A DNA stretch of 64,000 bases, taken from Bradyrhizobium hereditatis. Its GTDB lineage: Bacteria > Pseudomonadota > Alphaproteobacteria > Rhizobiales > Xanthobacteraceae. Below the pieces are notes generated by a model, which was not told the DNA's origin, did not search any database, and saw only the letters and a program-made list of their open reading frames with translations. Each line of letters opens with the position of its first letter. Within the stretch, counting starts at the first letter, position 1. The position numbers were made by a program, and so were the translations under genes. The stretch is taken from contig NZ_JAGKJK010000001.1 of assembly GCF_020329435.1 (NCBI RefSeq), forward strand, positions 434,001 to 498,000. The letters are read 5' to 3'. Shown here one piece after another: positions 44,438 through 52,925 of the stretch.

Positions 44438-45100
44438 CTAGGATGCGCGAGCCTGTTCTAGAGGTTCGGTCTCTGCGAAGCCGGCCTGCAAGACCTCTTC
44501 GCGCTTGTGGCGCAGATGCGCGCGCAGGATATGCGACAACCCCACGCCGTCGCGGCGTTGCAGTGCATTGAGGATCGCTTCGTGCTCCTGCACCGCCAGC
44601 GCCCAGCGCCGTGGTGTCATCGGCGTGACGTAGCGCGCACGGCGAATGCGGGCCGTGACTAACTCATAGAGGCCCGAGAGCACCGGATTGCCGGCCGCGG
44701 CGATGATCGCCTCGTGGATATAGCGATTGCAGCGATAGTACTGCAGGAGGTCGTGCTCCCCGTAATGCCGCACCATCGCGGCATGAGCGGCGGCGACGTC
44801 GGCGATCTCGGCATCCGTGATGCGCTCGCAGGCGAGTTCTCCCGCCAGCGCTTCAAGTCCCTGGCACACCTCGAACAGGTCGCGCATGTCCTTGTCGGTC
44901 AGCCGCGCCGCGCGCGAGCCGCGGTTCGGCAGCAACTGAACCAGGCCTTCGGCCGCTAGCACCTTGAGGGCCTCTCGTAGCGGCGTCCGGGAGATCTGCA
45001 GCTTTTCACAGAGGTCGCGTTCGGGGATCCGCGCGCCCGGTGGAATCTCGCCGTCGAGCAACATGGCGCGGACGCGGCCTACTACTTCCTCATGAAGCAT
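44438..45100 (-). CDS. GntR family transcriptional regulator (FCD subfamily)
   Basis: A 220-residue regulator with winged-helix motif LCEKLQISRTPLREALKVLAAEGL and an FCD ligand domain (YRCNRYIHEAIIAAAGN, EHEAILNAL, HLRHKREEV). ATG 45100 is preferred over a TTG nine codons upstream. It is divergent from the enoyl-CoA hydratase-CaiB-TctCBA-PdxA genes, with an inverted repeat between them, so it probably represses that operon until its substrate is present. Confidence 0.88.
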   Translation of the reverse strand: MLHEEVVGRVRAMLLDGEIPPGARIPERDLCEKLQISRTPLREALKVLAAEGLVQLLPNRGSRAARLTDKDMRDLFEVCQGLEALAGELACERITDAEIADVAAAHAAMVRHYGEHDLLQYYRCNRYIHEAIIAAAGNPVLSGLYELVTARIRRARYVTPMTPRRWALAVQEHEAILNALQRRDGVGLSHILRAHLRHKREEVLQAGFAETEPLEQARAS

Positions 45101-45118
45101 CGCCGTAAAAATCCAATT

Positions 45119-45188
45119 TGAATGCAAAACTGGCTATATCACCCCAATAATGTCAGTTCCAGCTTGATAAAACGGATTTTTGCATTCA
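45119..45188. promoter_or_regulatory. widely spaced 11-bp inverted repeat, candidate GntR sites
   Basis: TGAATGCAAAA (45119-45129) and its exact reverse complement TTTTGCATTCA (45178-45188) lie 48 bases apart in the divergent promoter region. Each copy is close to one gene start (19 and 38 bases away). Two inverted copies suggest paired operators that could regulate both directions or support looping. Confidence 0.55.
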
Positions 45189-45225
45189 GAATTGGTAAAA
45201 ATCGATTAAAGAAAGGGCCGTCGGG

Positions 45226-46026
45226 ATGGAACTGGACGTAGCGGTACGGGAGGGTGATCTCCTGTTTTCCCTCGATGACGGCATCGGCCGGGTGACCTTC
45301 AACCGCCCCCAGGCGCGCAATGCATTCACTTTCGAGGTGTACGAGCGGCTGGCGGAGATCTGCGAGCTCGCCAACCGCGACCGTGCCATCAAGGTGCTGC
45401 TGCTGCGAGGGGCCGGCGACAAGGCGTTTGCCGCGGGCACCGACATCAATCAGTTTCGTGCCTTCAAGGCGCCGCAGGATGCGCTCGACTACGAGAACCG
45501 TATAGACCGCGTGCTCGGCATCCTCGAAACATGCCGCGTGCCGACCATTGCCGCCATCAACGGCGCCTGCACCGGCGGCGGCGCGGGCATCGCGGCCTGC
45601 TGCGATCTGCGCATCGGCACAAAGAGCACACGGATCGGATTTCCGATCGCGCGCACCCTCGGCAACTGTCTGTCGATGTCGAATGTCAGCCGCATTACCG
45701 CGTTGATCGGTCCGGCGCGGGTCAAGGATCTGATCTTCACCGCACGGCTTGTCGAAGCCCAGGAGGCGGCCTCGCTCGGCCTGCTCAACGAGGTCGTCGA
45801 TGATCTCACGGCGCTTGACACGCGCGCCGACGAGATCGCGCGGCTCGTTGCCGGCAATGCGCCGCTGACGCTGAGCGCGACCAAGCAGGCGGTCGCGCGC
45901 TTACAGAAACGGCTGACGCGCGAGGAGGGCGAGGACCTCATCCTGATGTGCTACACCAGCCAGGATTTCCGTGAAGGGCTCGATGCGTTTCTTACCAAGC
46001 GCCCACCGCAATGGCGCGGCCAATAG
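45226..46026 (+). CDS. enoyl-CoA hydratase/isomerase family protein lacking the catalytic glutamates
   Basis: A 266-residue crotonase-fold protein. Oxyanion-hole segments are present (AFAAGTDINQF and CTGGGAG). The two glutamates of true hydratases are missing: the first position is Gly121 (GGGAGIAACC) and the second region reads FPIARTLG instead of PEITLG. It therefore probably catalyses another crotonase-family reaction on a CoA thioester. It is the first gene of the catabolic operon and lies eight bases before the CoA-transferase. Confidence 0.85.
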   Translation: MELDVAVREGDLLFSLDDGIGRVTFNRPQARNAFTFEVYERLAEICELANRDRAIKVLLLRGAGDKAFAAGTDINQFRAFKAPQDALDYENRIDRVLGILETCRVPTIAAINGACTGGGAGIAACCDLRIGTKSTRIGFPIARTLGNCLSMSNVSRITALIGPARVKDLIFTARLVEAQEAASLGLLNEVVDDLTALDTRADEIARLVAGNAPLTLSATKQAVARLQKRLTREEGEDLILMCYTSQDFREGLDAFLTKRPPQWRGQ

Positions 46027-46034
46027 GAGCCCTC

Positions 46035-47288
46035 ATGTCCGTTCAAGACGATACGCCGCTGCGTTCGGGGCCGCTCGCCGGCCTCAAGGTCATCGATCTC
46101 ACCCATGTGATGGCGGGGCCGACCTGCACGTTGATGCTCGCCGACATGGGCGCCGACGTCATCAAGATCGAGAAATGGCCAAATGGCGACGACACGCGGC
46201 ACTCGGTGCCACCGAAGATCGGCGACGAGGCGGCCTCCTTTTTGATGATGAACCGCAACAAGCGGGGCATCGTGCTCGACTTGAAGACCGCAGGCGGCAA
46301 GGAGGTGCTGCGGCGGCTGATCGCCGGCGCCGACGTGCTGGTCGAGAATTTCGCGCCGGGCGCGATGGAGCGGCTCGGCTTCGGCTATCAGGAGCTGCAC
46401 CGGGATTTTCCGGCGCTGATCTATTGCTCGCTGTCCGGTTTCGGTCGCACCGGCCCGTACAAGCATCGCCGCGGCTTCGATCTGGTCGCCCAGGCGATGA
46501 GCGGCATCATGAGTTTTACCGGCGAGCGGCCGGACGGCCCTCCAGTCAAATGCGGGCCGCCGCTCTCAGACATCACCGCCGGTCTGCTGGCGTGCATGGG
46601 AATCCTCGCCGCATATTCGCACCGGCTCAAGACCGGGGAAGGGCAATGGGTGGAGACCTCGCTCTACGAGGCGGCGCTGGTGCAGACCTATTGGCAGTCG
46701 ACGATCGCGCTTGCGAGCAATGTGGCGCCGCGCGCCATGGGCTCGGCCCATCCGCTCAACGCGCCGTATCAGGCGTTCGAGGCATCCGATGGCTGGCTGG
46801 TGGTCGGGGGCGCCAACAAAAAGCACTGGCTGCTGATGCTCGAGGCGCTTGGCGCGCCGGAGCTGGCTTCCGACCCGCGCTTCGTCAACGGCTCCGACCG
46901 CATGGCAAATCTGAAGGAGCTCGAAGCCGAACTGAGCGCACGCTTCCGCAAGCACACGCGGGCGCATTGGCTCACGGCGCTTGACGAGAAGGGCGTGCCC
47001 TGCGGCCCCGTACACGACATGCTGGAAGCGTTGAACGATCCGCAGACGCTCGCGCGCGACATGGTGGTCGAGGTCGAACATTCGACACTCGGACCGGTCA
47101 AAACAATTGGACTGCCGATCAAATTCTCGGCGACTCCCGGCAAGGTACGTTCGGGCGCGCCGGTTTATGGCGAGCACACGCGCGAGGTACTGCGTGAACA
47201 TGGATTTGATCAGGCGCAGATCGATGCGCTTGAGCGGGAGGGCGCGATCGTTGCGGCCTCGGCCGGCCGCAAGGAGCAGGTCGCCTGA
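46035..47288 (+). CDS. CaiB/BaiF family (class III) CoA-transferase
   Basis: A 417-residue enzyme that moves CoA between carboxylic acids through an aspartyl-CoA intermediate. It starts with the family signature LAGLKVIDLTHVMAGPTC. The candidate catalytic aspartate is in PLSDITAG (about Asp179). The interlocked C-terminal segment LDEKGVPCGPVHDM is present. AGGAG lies before the ATG. In this operon it probably activates the imported acid to its CoA thioester. Confidence 0.9.
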   Translation: MSVQDDTPLRSGPLAGLKVIDLTHVMAGPTCTLMLADMGADVIKIEKWPNGDDTRHSVPPKIGDEAASFLMMNRNKRGIVLDLKTAGGKEVLRRLIAGADVLVENFAPGAMERLGFGYQELHRDFPALIYCSLSGFGRTGPYKHRRGFDLVAQAMSGIMSFTGERPDGPPVKCGPPLSDITAGLLACMGILAAYSHRLKTGEGQWVETSLYEAALVQTYWQSTIALASNVAPRAMGSAHPLNAPYQAFEASDGWLVVGGANKKHWLLMLEALGAPELASDPRFVNGSDRMANLKELEAELSARFRKHTRAHWLTALDEKGVPCGPVHDMLEALNDPQTLARDMVVEVEHSTLGPVKTIGLPIKFSATPGKVRSGAPVYGEHTREVLREHGFDQAQIDALEREGAIVAASAGRKEQVA

Positions 47289-47339
47289 CAATGAGCTGAA
47301 AATACGAACGACAACAAGAATGACTACCCGGAGGAAGCC

Positions 47340-48332
47340 ATGAAGATCGCGTCAAAACTCCTGCTGTCCACGGCAGCTCTTATGCTCGCCGGCGCGCTTC
47401 CGGCGGCCGCGGCGTGGAAGCCGCAGAAGCCGATCGAGTTCGTCGCAACGGCGGGGCCGGGTGGCGGGACAGACAATCTCGCGCGTGCCGTCCAGAGCAT
47501 CATTACCAAGTACAAGCTGACCGACCAGCCGGTGGTAGTCGTCAACAAGGGCGGCGGCAGCGGGGCGGAGGGTTATATCTACGGCAAGGCGTCCGCCGGC
47601 GATCCGTACAAGGTGATCTTCGGCACCTCGAATGCGTGGCAGCAACCGCTCGTCTCCAAGGTCGCTTTCAACTATACCGATCTCACCCCAATCGCCGCCA
47701 TGGCGCAGGACGAGTTCTTGCTGTGGGTGAAGCAGGACGCGCCCTACAAGACCGTGGGCGACTTTCTCAAGGCCGCGGCCGCATCCGAGTTCAAGATGGG
47801 CGGGGCGCAGTCCAAGGACACCGACGAGGTGTTGACGCGGATGATCGAGAAGGCGGCGCGCGTCAAGTTCACCTACATTCCCTTCAAGAGCGGCGCAGAG
47901 GCTGCCGTGCAGTTGGCCGGTGGCCATATCGATGCCCACGTCAACAATCCCTCTGAGAGCCTCGGGCAATGGCGCGGCAGCACCCAGCGCCCGCTCTGCG
48001 CCTTCAGCCCGAAGCGGCTGCCGCAGGGGCCGAAGGTCACGACATCAGAGGGGTGGAGCGATGTGCCGACCTGCGTCGAACAGGGGCTCGCGATTTCGCA
48101 ATACGAGCAGCCGCGCACGGTGTGGCTCCCTGGCAAGGTCAGCCCGGAGCAGGCAGCCTTCTACGTCGATCTCATGAAGCAGGTGCAGGCGACGCCGGAA
48201 TGGAAGGAATACATCGAGAAGACCTCGCAGGTTGATACCTTCCTGACCGGCGCTGCATTCGACGATTTCATCAAGAAGGATCTCGAACACGTCAAGCAGG
48301 TCGCGGGCGAACAGGGCTGGCTGGTGAAGTAG
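47340..48332 (+). CDS. tctC: tripartite tricarboxylate transporter substrate-binding protein (TctC/Bug)
   Basis: A 330-residue periplasmic receptor with a signal peptide ending AAA-W (about residue 25). It has the Bug-family first strand PIEFVATAGPGGGTDNLAR and the second loop VVNKGGGSGAEGY, which bind a carboxylate ligand. CGGAGGAAG is a strong ribosome site. TctB and TctA follow, completing the transporter. Confidence 0.9.
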   Translation: MKIASKLLLSTAALMLAGALPAAAAWKPQKPIEFVATAGPGGGTDNLARAVQSIITKYKLTDQPVVVVNKGGGSGAEGYIYGKASAGDPYKVIFGTSNAWQQPLVSKVAFNYTDLTPIAAMAQDEFLLWVKQDAPYKTVGDFLKAAAASEFKMGGAQSKDTDEVLTRMIEKAARVKFTYIPFKSGAEAAVQLAGGHIDAHVNNPSESLGQWRGSTQRPLCAFSPKRLPQGPKVTTSEGWSDVPTCVEQGLAISQYEQPRTVWLPGKVSPEQAAFYVDLMKQVQATPEWKEYIEKTSQVDTFLTGAAFDDFIKKDLEHVKQVAGEQGWLVK

Positions 48333-48342
48333 GCGGGAAGCG

Positions 48343-48825
48343 ATGATATCACGACGGGCGCTCGAGATCGCCGCCGCGGCGCTGACCGGTATTTTCGGTG
48401 TTGTGGTCATCATATCCAGTATCGACAACGGCATCGGCTGGTCGAGCGCCGGCGTTGACGCCGGCACATTTCCGTTCCTGACCGGCGTCATCATCGTGCT
48501 CGGCAGCCTTTACAACGTTGCTCACGGCGCGCTCGGCCGCGGCACCCTCGCAAATGTCAGGATAGCCATCACGGCGACCGAGGTTCGCCGCCTCGCGGGA
48601 CTGTTCGTTCCGGCCGCGATTTTCGTTGCCGTCATTCCGCTGCTTGGGATGTATCTGGCCTCGGCGGGCTACGTTTTTGCGGTTCTGGCGTTGCCAAGGC
48701 GGCAACCGGTCTTGCGCGCGCTCGTCATCGGAGCGGCTACGCCGCTTGCGCTTTACATCGTGTTCGAGCGCATGTTCCAGGTGTCGCTGCCGCACGGCGC
48801 GCTCGCTGCCGCGTTCGGTTTCTAG
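48343..48825 (+). CDS. tctB: tripartite tricarboxylate transporter small membrane subunit TctB
   Basis: A 160-residue membrane protein with four predicted helices, as in TctB. Recognisable are GWSSAGVDAGTFPFLTGVI and the final segment FERMFQVSLPHG. Encoded between the binding protein and the large permease, the standard gene order. Confidence 0.85.
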   Translation: MISRRALEIAAAALTGIFGVVVIISSIDNGIGWSSAGVDAGTFPFLTGVIIVLGSLYNVAHGALGRGTLANVRIAITATEVRRLAGLFVPAAIFVAVIPLLGMYLASAGYVFAVLALPRRQPVLRALVIGAATPLALYIVFERMFQVSLPHGALAAAFGF

Positions 48826-48835
48826 GAGCGGGGCG

Positions 48836-50362
48836 ATGGAAAATCTTGAATCGCTGCTGCATGGCTTCACCATCGCGGTCACCGTTCCACATCTGACGCT
48901 GATGGTGGTCGGCGTCCTGCTCGGCATTCTTGTCGGGGTTCTGCCCGGCCTCGGCGCGCCAAACGGGGTGTCATTATTGCTGCCGCTGACTTTCGGCATG
49001 CAGCCGGTATCTGCGATCATCCTGCTGTCGAGCATGTATTGGGGCGCGTTGTTCGGCGGCTCGGTGACGTCGATCCTGTTCAACATCCCCGGCGAACCTT
49101 CCTCCGTCGCGACCACGCTCGACGGCTATCCGATGGCGCGCGACGGCAGGCCGACAACGGCTCTGGCCACCGCCTTCGGCTCGGCGGCGTTCGGCGCGCT
49201 GGTCGGCGTGATCCTGATTACGTTTCTAGCCTCCTGGGTGGCGCAGGTGGCGCTCGCCTTCGGGCCGCCCGAATACTTCGCGGTTTATTTCCTCGCCTTC
49301 GCCAGTTTTGTCGGCATGGGCGGGGCGGCGCCGATCAAGACGGTGGTGGCGCTCGGAATCGGTTTTGCCATCGCTGCAATCGGCATCGATACGGTGTCCG
49401 GCAGCGTGCGGCTTACCATGGGTATCGATGAGCTGGTGAAGGGCGTCAGCTTCGTCGTCGCTGTGATGGGGCTGTTCGGCATCGGCGAATTGCTGATCGC
49501 GGTCGAGGAGGAGTTTTCTGCCCGCGCGGTATCGTCGAGGGTGGATTGGAAGGAAGTCTTCCGCGCGCTCGGCCGTCTGCCGCAGCATGGCATTGCGCTA
49601 TTGCGCAGCGCCGCCATCGGCTGCTGGATGGGCATTACGCCGGGTGGCCCGACCGCGGCTTCCTTCATGAGCTACGGCATCGCCAAGCGCTTTTCGCGGA
49701 GTGGCGCGCGTTTCGGCACCGGTGAGGCCGAGGGCATCGTCGCGCCTGAGACCGCCGACCATGCCGCCGGCACCAGCGCACTGCTACCGATGCTTTCGCT
49801 CGGCATTCCCGGCTCGGCCACGGCCGCCGTCATGATGGGCGGGCTGATGATCTGGGGATTGAACCCCGGACCGATGCTGTTCGTCGACCAGAAAGATTTC
49901 GTCTGGGGGCTGATCGCCTCGATGTATCTCGGCAACATCGTCGCGGTGGCGCTCGTGCTGCTCACCGTTCCCGTGTTCGCCGCGCTGATGCGCATCCCGT
50001 TCGCGGTCATCGCGCCCCTGATCGTCATCATCTGCGTCGTCGGCGCCTATTCGGTCTCGAACTCCTATCTCGACGTCGTCTTGATGCTCGGCTTCGGCCT
50101 TGTCGGTTATCTCTTCAAGAAGCTGCACTATCCATTGGCCCCGTTGGTGCTGGCGATCGTGATCGGCGACAAGGCCGAGGACGCGTTCCGGCAGGCCATG
50201 CTGATGTCCAAGGGATCGCTCGGGATATTCTTTGCGAACGGACTGGTCACGACGCTCGTTCTGGCCGGGATGGCGCTGCTACTGCTTCCGCTCGCCTTGC
50301 AGCTCCTGCATCTTTCGCGAAAGCCGGGCGAAGCCGCTCATGAAAGGGTGAGGATCATATGA
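48836..50362 (+). CDS. tctA: tripartite tricarboxylate transporter large permease TctA
   Basis: A 508-residue permease with about eleven membrane segments. It holds the TctA signature GVLPGLGAPNGVSLLLPLTF, followed by WGALFGGSVTSILFNIPGEP. The ATG at 48836 follows AGGAGCGGGG; the open frame reaches back into tctB but is not coding there. ATGA overlap with the pdxA-like gene ties transport to metabolism. Confidence 0.9.
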   Translation: MENLESLLHGFTIAVTVPHLTLMVVGVLLGILVGVLPGLGAPNGVSLLLPLTFGMQPVSAIILLSSMYWGALFGGSVTSILFNIPGEPSSVATTLDGYPMARDGRPTTALATAFGSAAFGALVGVILITFLASWVAQVALAFGPPEYFAVYFLAFASFVGMGGAAPIKTVVALGIGFAIAAIGIDTVSGSVRLTMGIDELVKGVSFVVAVMGLFGIGELLIAVEEEFSARAVSSRVDWKEVFRALGRLPQHGIALLRSAAIGCWMGITPGGPTAASFMSYGIAKRFSRSGARFGTGEAEGIVAPETADHAAGTSALLPMLSLGIPGSATAAVMMGGLMIWGLNPGPMLFVDQKDFVWGLIASMYLGNIVAVALVLLTVPVFAALMRIPFAVIAPLIVIICVVGAYSVSNSYLDVVLMLGFGLVGYLFKKLHYPLAPLVLAIVIGDKAEDAFRQAMLMSKGSLGIFFANGLVTTLVLAGMALLLLPLALQLLHLSRKPGEAAHERVRII

Positions 50363-51390
50363 ACCTGCATAGCCCCGGCAAGCCGCTGATCGCGCTGGCG
50401 ATGGGTGACCCCGCCGGCATCAGCCCGGAGCTGACCGCCAAGCTCGCCTGCCTCGATGAGATCCGCTCCCGCGCACGCCTGCTCGTGATCGGGGATCGCC
50501 GCGTTTTCGATGAAGGCGCGCGCATCGCCGGCGTTGCGAGCGACCTGCCAAATGTGCCGCCGTCGGCGGAGCCCAGAACAATCGCCGGTGACGCCGCCTT
50601 TATGGACCTCGGCCACCTCGATCCCGCGACCATCGAGCGTGGTGCTGCCAGCCAGGCCGGCGGCGCGTTCGCGCTGGAGAACTACCGTCGCGCGCTGACG
50701 CTGGCGCGTGACGGGCAGGCCGATGCGGTCTGCTTCACGCCGTTCAACAAGAAGGCGATGCGGCTCGCGCGCGCGGAGTATGATGACGAGATTGCGTTTT
50801 CCGCCGAGGTCGCCGGCCTAAAAACGCCGGCCAGCGAATTCAACGTGCTCGACAGGCTCTGGAATGCCCGCGTCACCTCGCACATCCCGCTCAAGGACGT
50901 GGCCTCGCGCCTCTCCGTCGAACGTATCTATCGCGCGCTGAAACTGACCGATGCCTGCATGCGACGGGCCGGTTTTGCCGAGCCGCGCATCGCGGTGGCT
51001 GGGCTCGACCCGCATGCCGGTGACGGCGGCAATTTCGGCCGTGAGGAGATCGATGTGATCGAGCCAGCTGTCAGGGCCGGCCGCGCCGAAGGGATAGCGG
51101 TGGAGGGGCCGTTTCCGGCCGACACGGTCTTCCTGCGCGCTAAGAACGGGGCCTTCGATGCGGTGCTGACGATGTACCACGACCAGGGCCAGATCGCGAT
51201 GAAGCTGATGGGCTTCGATCGCGGAGTGACAATCCTGGGCGGCTTCCCGTTCCCGATCTGCACGCCGGCCCATGGCACGGCTTACGACATCGCAGGCCAG
51301 GGCGTTGCCTCGGTCGGCGCCAGCCGCGCGGCCTTGTTGCTGGCGGCCGACATGGCGGGCGCGGTCAGCCTGGGAAATCGGGCTGCGTGA
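50359..51390 (+). CDS. PdxA family dehydrogenase (4-hydroxythreonine-4-phosphate dehydrogenase-like)
   Basis: A 343-residue NAD-dependent dehydrogenase of the PdxA fold. It starts with LIALAMGDPAGISPEL and has the metal-binding histidines in VTSHIPL, DPHAGDGG and YHDQGQIAMK. Family members include pyridoxine-pathway PdxA, four-carbon sugar acid enzymes and the terephthalate dihydrodiol dehydrogenase TphB. Being coupled to a TTT transporter and CoA-transferase, it is most likely a catabolic paralogue, not the vitamin B6 enzyme. The substrate is unknown. Confidence 0.85.
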   Translation: MNLHSPGKPLIALAMGDPAGISPELTAKLACLDEIRSRARLLVIGDRRVFDEGARIAGVASDLPNVPPSAEPRTIAGDAAFMDLGHLDPATIERGAASQAGGAFALENYRRALTLARDGQADAVCFTPFNKKAMRLARAEYDDEIAFSAEVAGLKTPASEFNVLDRLWNARVTSHIPLKDVASRLSVERIYRALKLTDACMRRAGFAEPRIAVAGLDPHAGDGGNFGREEIDVIEPAVRAGRAEGIAVEGPFPADTVFLRAKNGAFDAVLTMYHDQGQIAMKLMGFDRGVTILGGFPFPICTPAHGTAYDIAGQGVASVGASRAALLLAADMAGAVSLGNRAA

Positions 51391-51393
51391 GGG

Positions 51394-52587
51394 TTAGGCG
51401 ACCGCCTTCAATGCCGCAAAGCCGCGCTCGAGGTCGGCCTTGAGATCCTCGACATTCTCCAGGCCGATGTGGAGCCGCAGTGCCGGTCCGCCCGGCGACC
51501 ATTTGGTCGCGCTCCGATATTCGCTGCAATCGAAGGGAATGATCAGGCTCTCGAAGCCGCCCCACGAATAACCCATGCCGAACAGCTTGACCGCGTCGAG
51601 CAAGGCATCGACCGCCTTCTGGGGCACCGGCTTCAACACGATGCTGAACAGGCCGGAGGCGCCGGTGAAATCACGCTTCCAGATCGCGTGGCCCGGATGG
51701 CTCTCCAGCGCCGGATGCAGGACCGTCAGAACTTCCGGACGTTCGGCAAGCCAGCGCGCCATTTCGAGGCCGGAACGATAATGCTGCGCGAGCCGCACCG
51801 AAAGCGTGCGGGTGCCGCGCAGCGCCAGGAAGACGTCGTCCGGCCCGGCACAAACGCCGAGCAGGCGGATGCCCTCAGCGAGCAGCGGCCAGGCTTTCGC
51901 GTTCGCCGAAATCGTACCGAACATGATGTCGGAATGGCCGCCGATATATTTGGTGGCGGCCTGCATGCTGATGTCGACGCCCTGGTCGAGCGAACGGTGA
52001 AACAGCGGCGTGGCCCAGGTGTTGTCGTCGATGACGAGCGCGGCCTTCGCATGTGCAACTTCGGCGATGGCAGGGATGTCGGTCATTTCAAACGACTGCG
52101 AGCCCGGCGCCTCGACCAGCACGGCCCTGGTGTTGGGCTTGAACAGCTTTTCGATTCCGGCGCCGATCAACGGATCGAAATAGCTGACTTCGACGCCGTA
52201 GCGCGCCAGCATGCCGTTGCAGAAATTGCGCGAGGGCCGATAGACATTGTCGGTCACCAGTAGATGATCGCCGGCATTGAGTACCGAGAGCAGGGTGGTG
52301 GTGATCGCGGCGAGCCCGGATGGCGCAAGGCCGACGCCCGCGCATCGCGGGCCCTCCAGCGACATCAAGACGTCCTGCAGCGCCCGCGTAGTCGGGGTGC
52401 CGTGGCGCCCGTAGGAGAATTCGGCGCGGTGGGCGTGCAGGTCCTCGGCGCTCGGATAGAGCACGGTCGAGCCGCGGAAGACCGCGGGATTGACGAATCC
52501 TCTTTGTCCTTTGGTGTCACGGCCCGCGGTCACCAGTTTGGTTTCCGGCTTTTGTGGGTTGGACGGACCGTCGTTCGAAAAGCTCAT
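51394..52587 (-). CDS. metC: PLP-dependent cystathionine beta-lyase-like enzyme
   Basis: A 397-residue Cys/Met metabolism PLP enzyme. The cofactor lysine is Lys213 in QAATKYIGGHSD. Also visible are SYGRHGTPTTRALQ and the aspartate that contacts the pyridine ring (ALVIDDNTWATPL). Most similar in my reading to MetC-type cystathionine beta-lyases of alphaproteobacteria, which release homocysteine, pyruvate and ammonia. It is convergent with the pdxA-like gene, three bases between the stops. Confidence 0.88.
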   Translation of the reverse strand: MSFSNDGPSNPQKPETKLVTAGRDTKGQRGFVNPAVFRGSTVLYPSAEDLHAHRAEFSYGRHGTPTTRALQDVLMSLEGPRCAGVGLAPSGLAAITTTLLSVLNAGDHLLVTDNVYRPSRNFCNGMLARYGVEVSYFDPLIGAGIEKLFKPNTRAVLVEAPGSQSFEMTDIPAIAEVAHAKAALVIDDNTWATPLFHRSLDQGVDISMQAATKYIGGHSDIMFGTISANAKAWPLLAEGIRLLGVCAGPDDVFLALRGTRTLSVRLAQHYRSGLEMARWLAERPEVLTVLHPALESHPGHAIWKRDFTGASGLFSIVLKPVPQKAVDALLDAVKLFGMGYSWGGFESLIIPFDCSEYRSATKWSPGGPALRLHIGLENVEDLKADLERGFAALKAVA

Positions 52588-52925
52588 GCGTTTGCATTAT
52601 CCAAGACGTTATGCCGCAGTCACAACTTGATCGCGAAAACGCTGTCGGGCGGCGGGGCAAGATCGGGTAAGTTAATAAGAAGATGCAGAAGACGGCCGTC
52701 AACCCCTTGACCCGGCACGCCAGTCGTTCTGAGATGCGCGCCGACTAACAATCGCTGCAAGTTGAGGGGCCTGCCGCGATATCGGATCCACCGCCTGACC
52801 GCAATGGCACGCAAAATGCACGGTCAGGACGACGCTTTTCAGCGAGGGATCAGCGGGTTGGCCCAGCAACGTCAAGCGTTGCCTAAAAATCGATCTTCGG
52901 ACGACCCCTTGAAAGGCCTTTACCC
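52588..52925. other. divergent promoter region of metC-like gene and aapJ
   Basis: About 340 bases without a supported gene. It must hold promoters for the minus-strand metC-like gene and for the aap operon. I see no clear hexamer pairs, palindrome or riboswitch-like fold. Confidence 0.4.
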
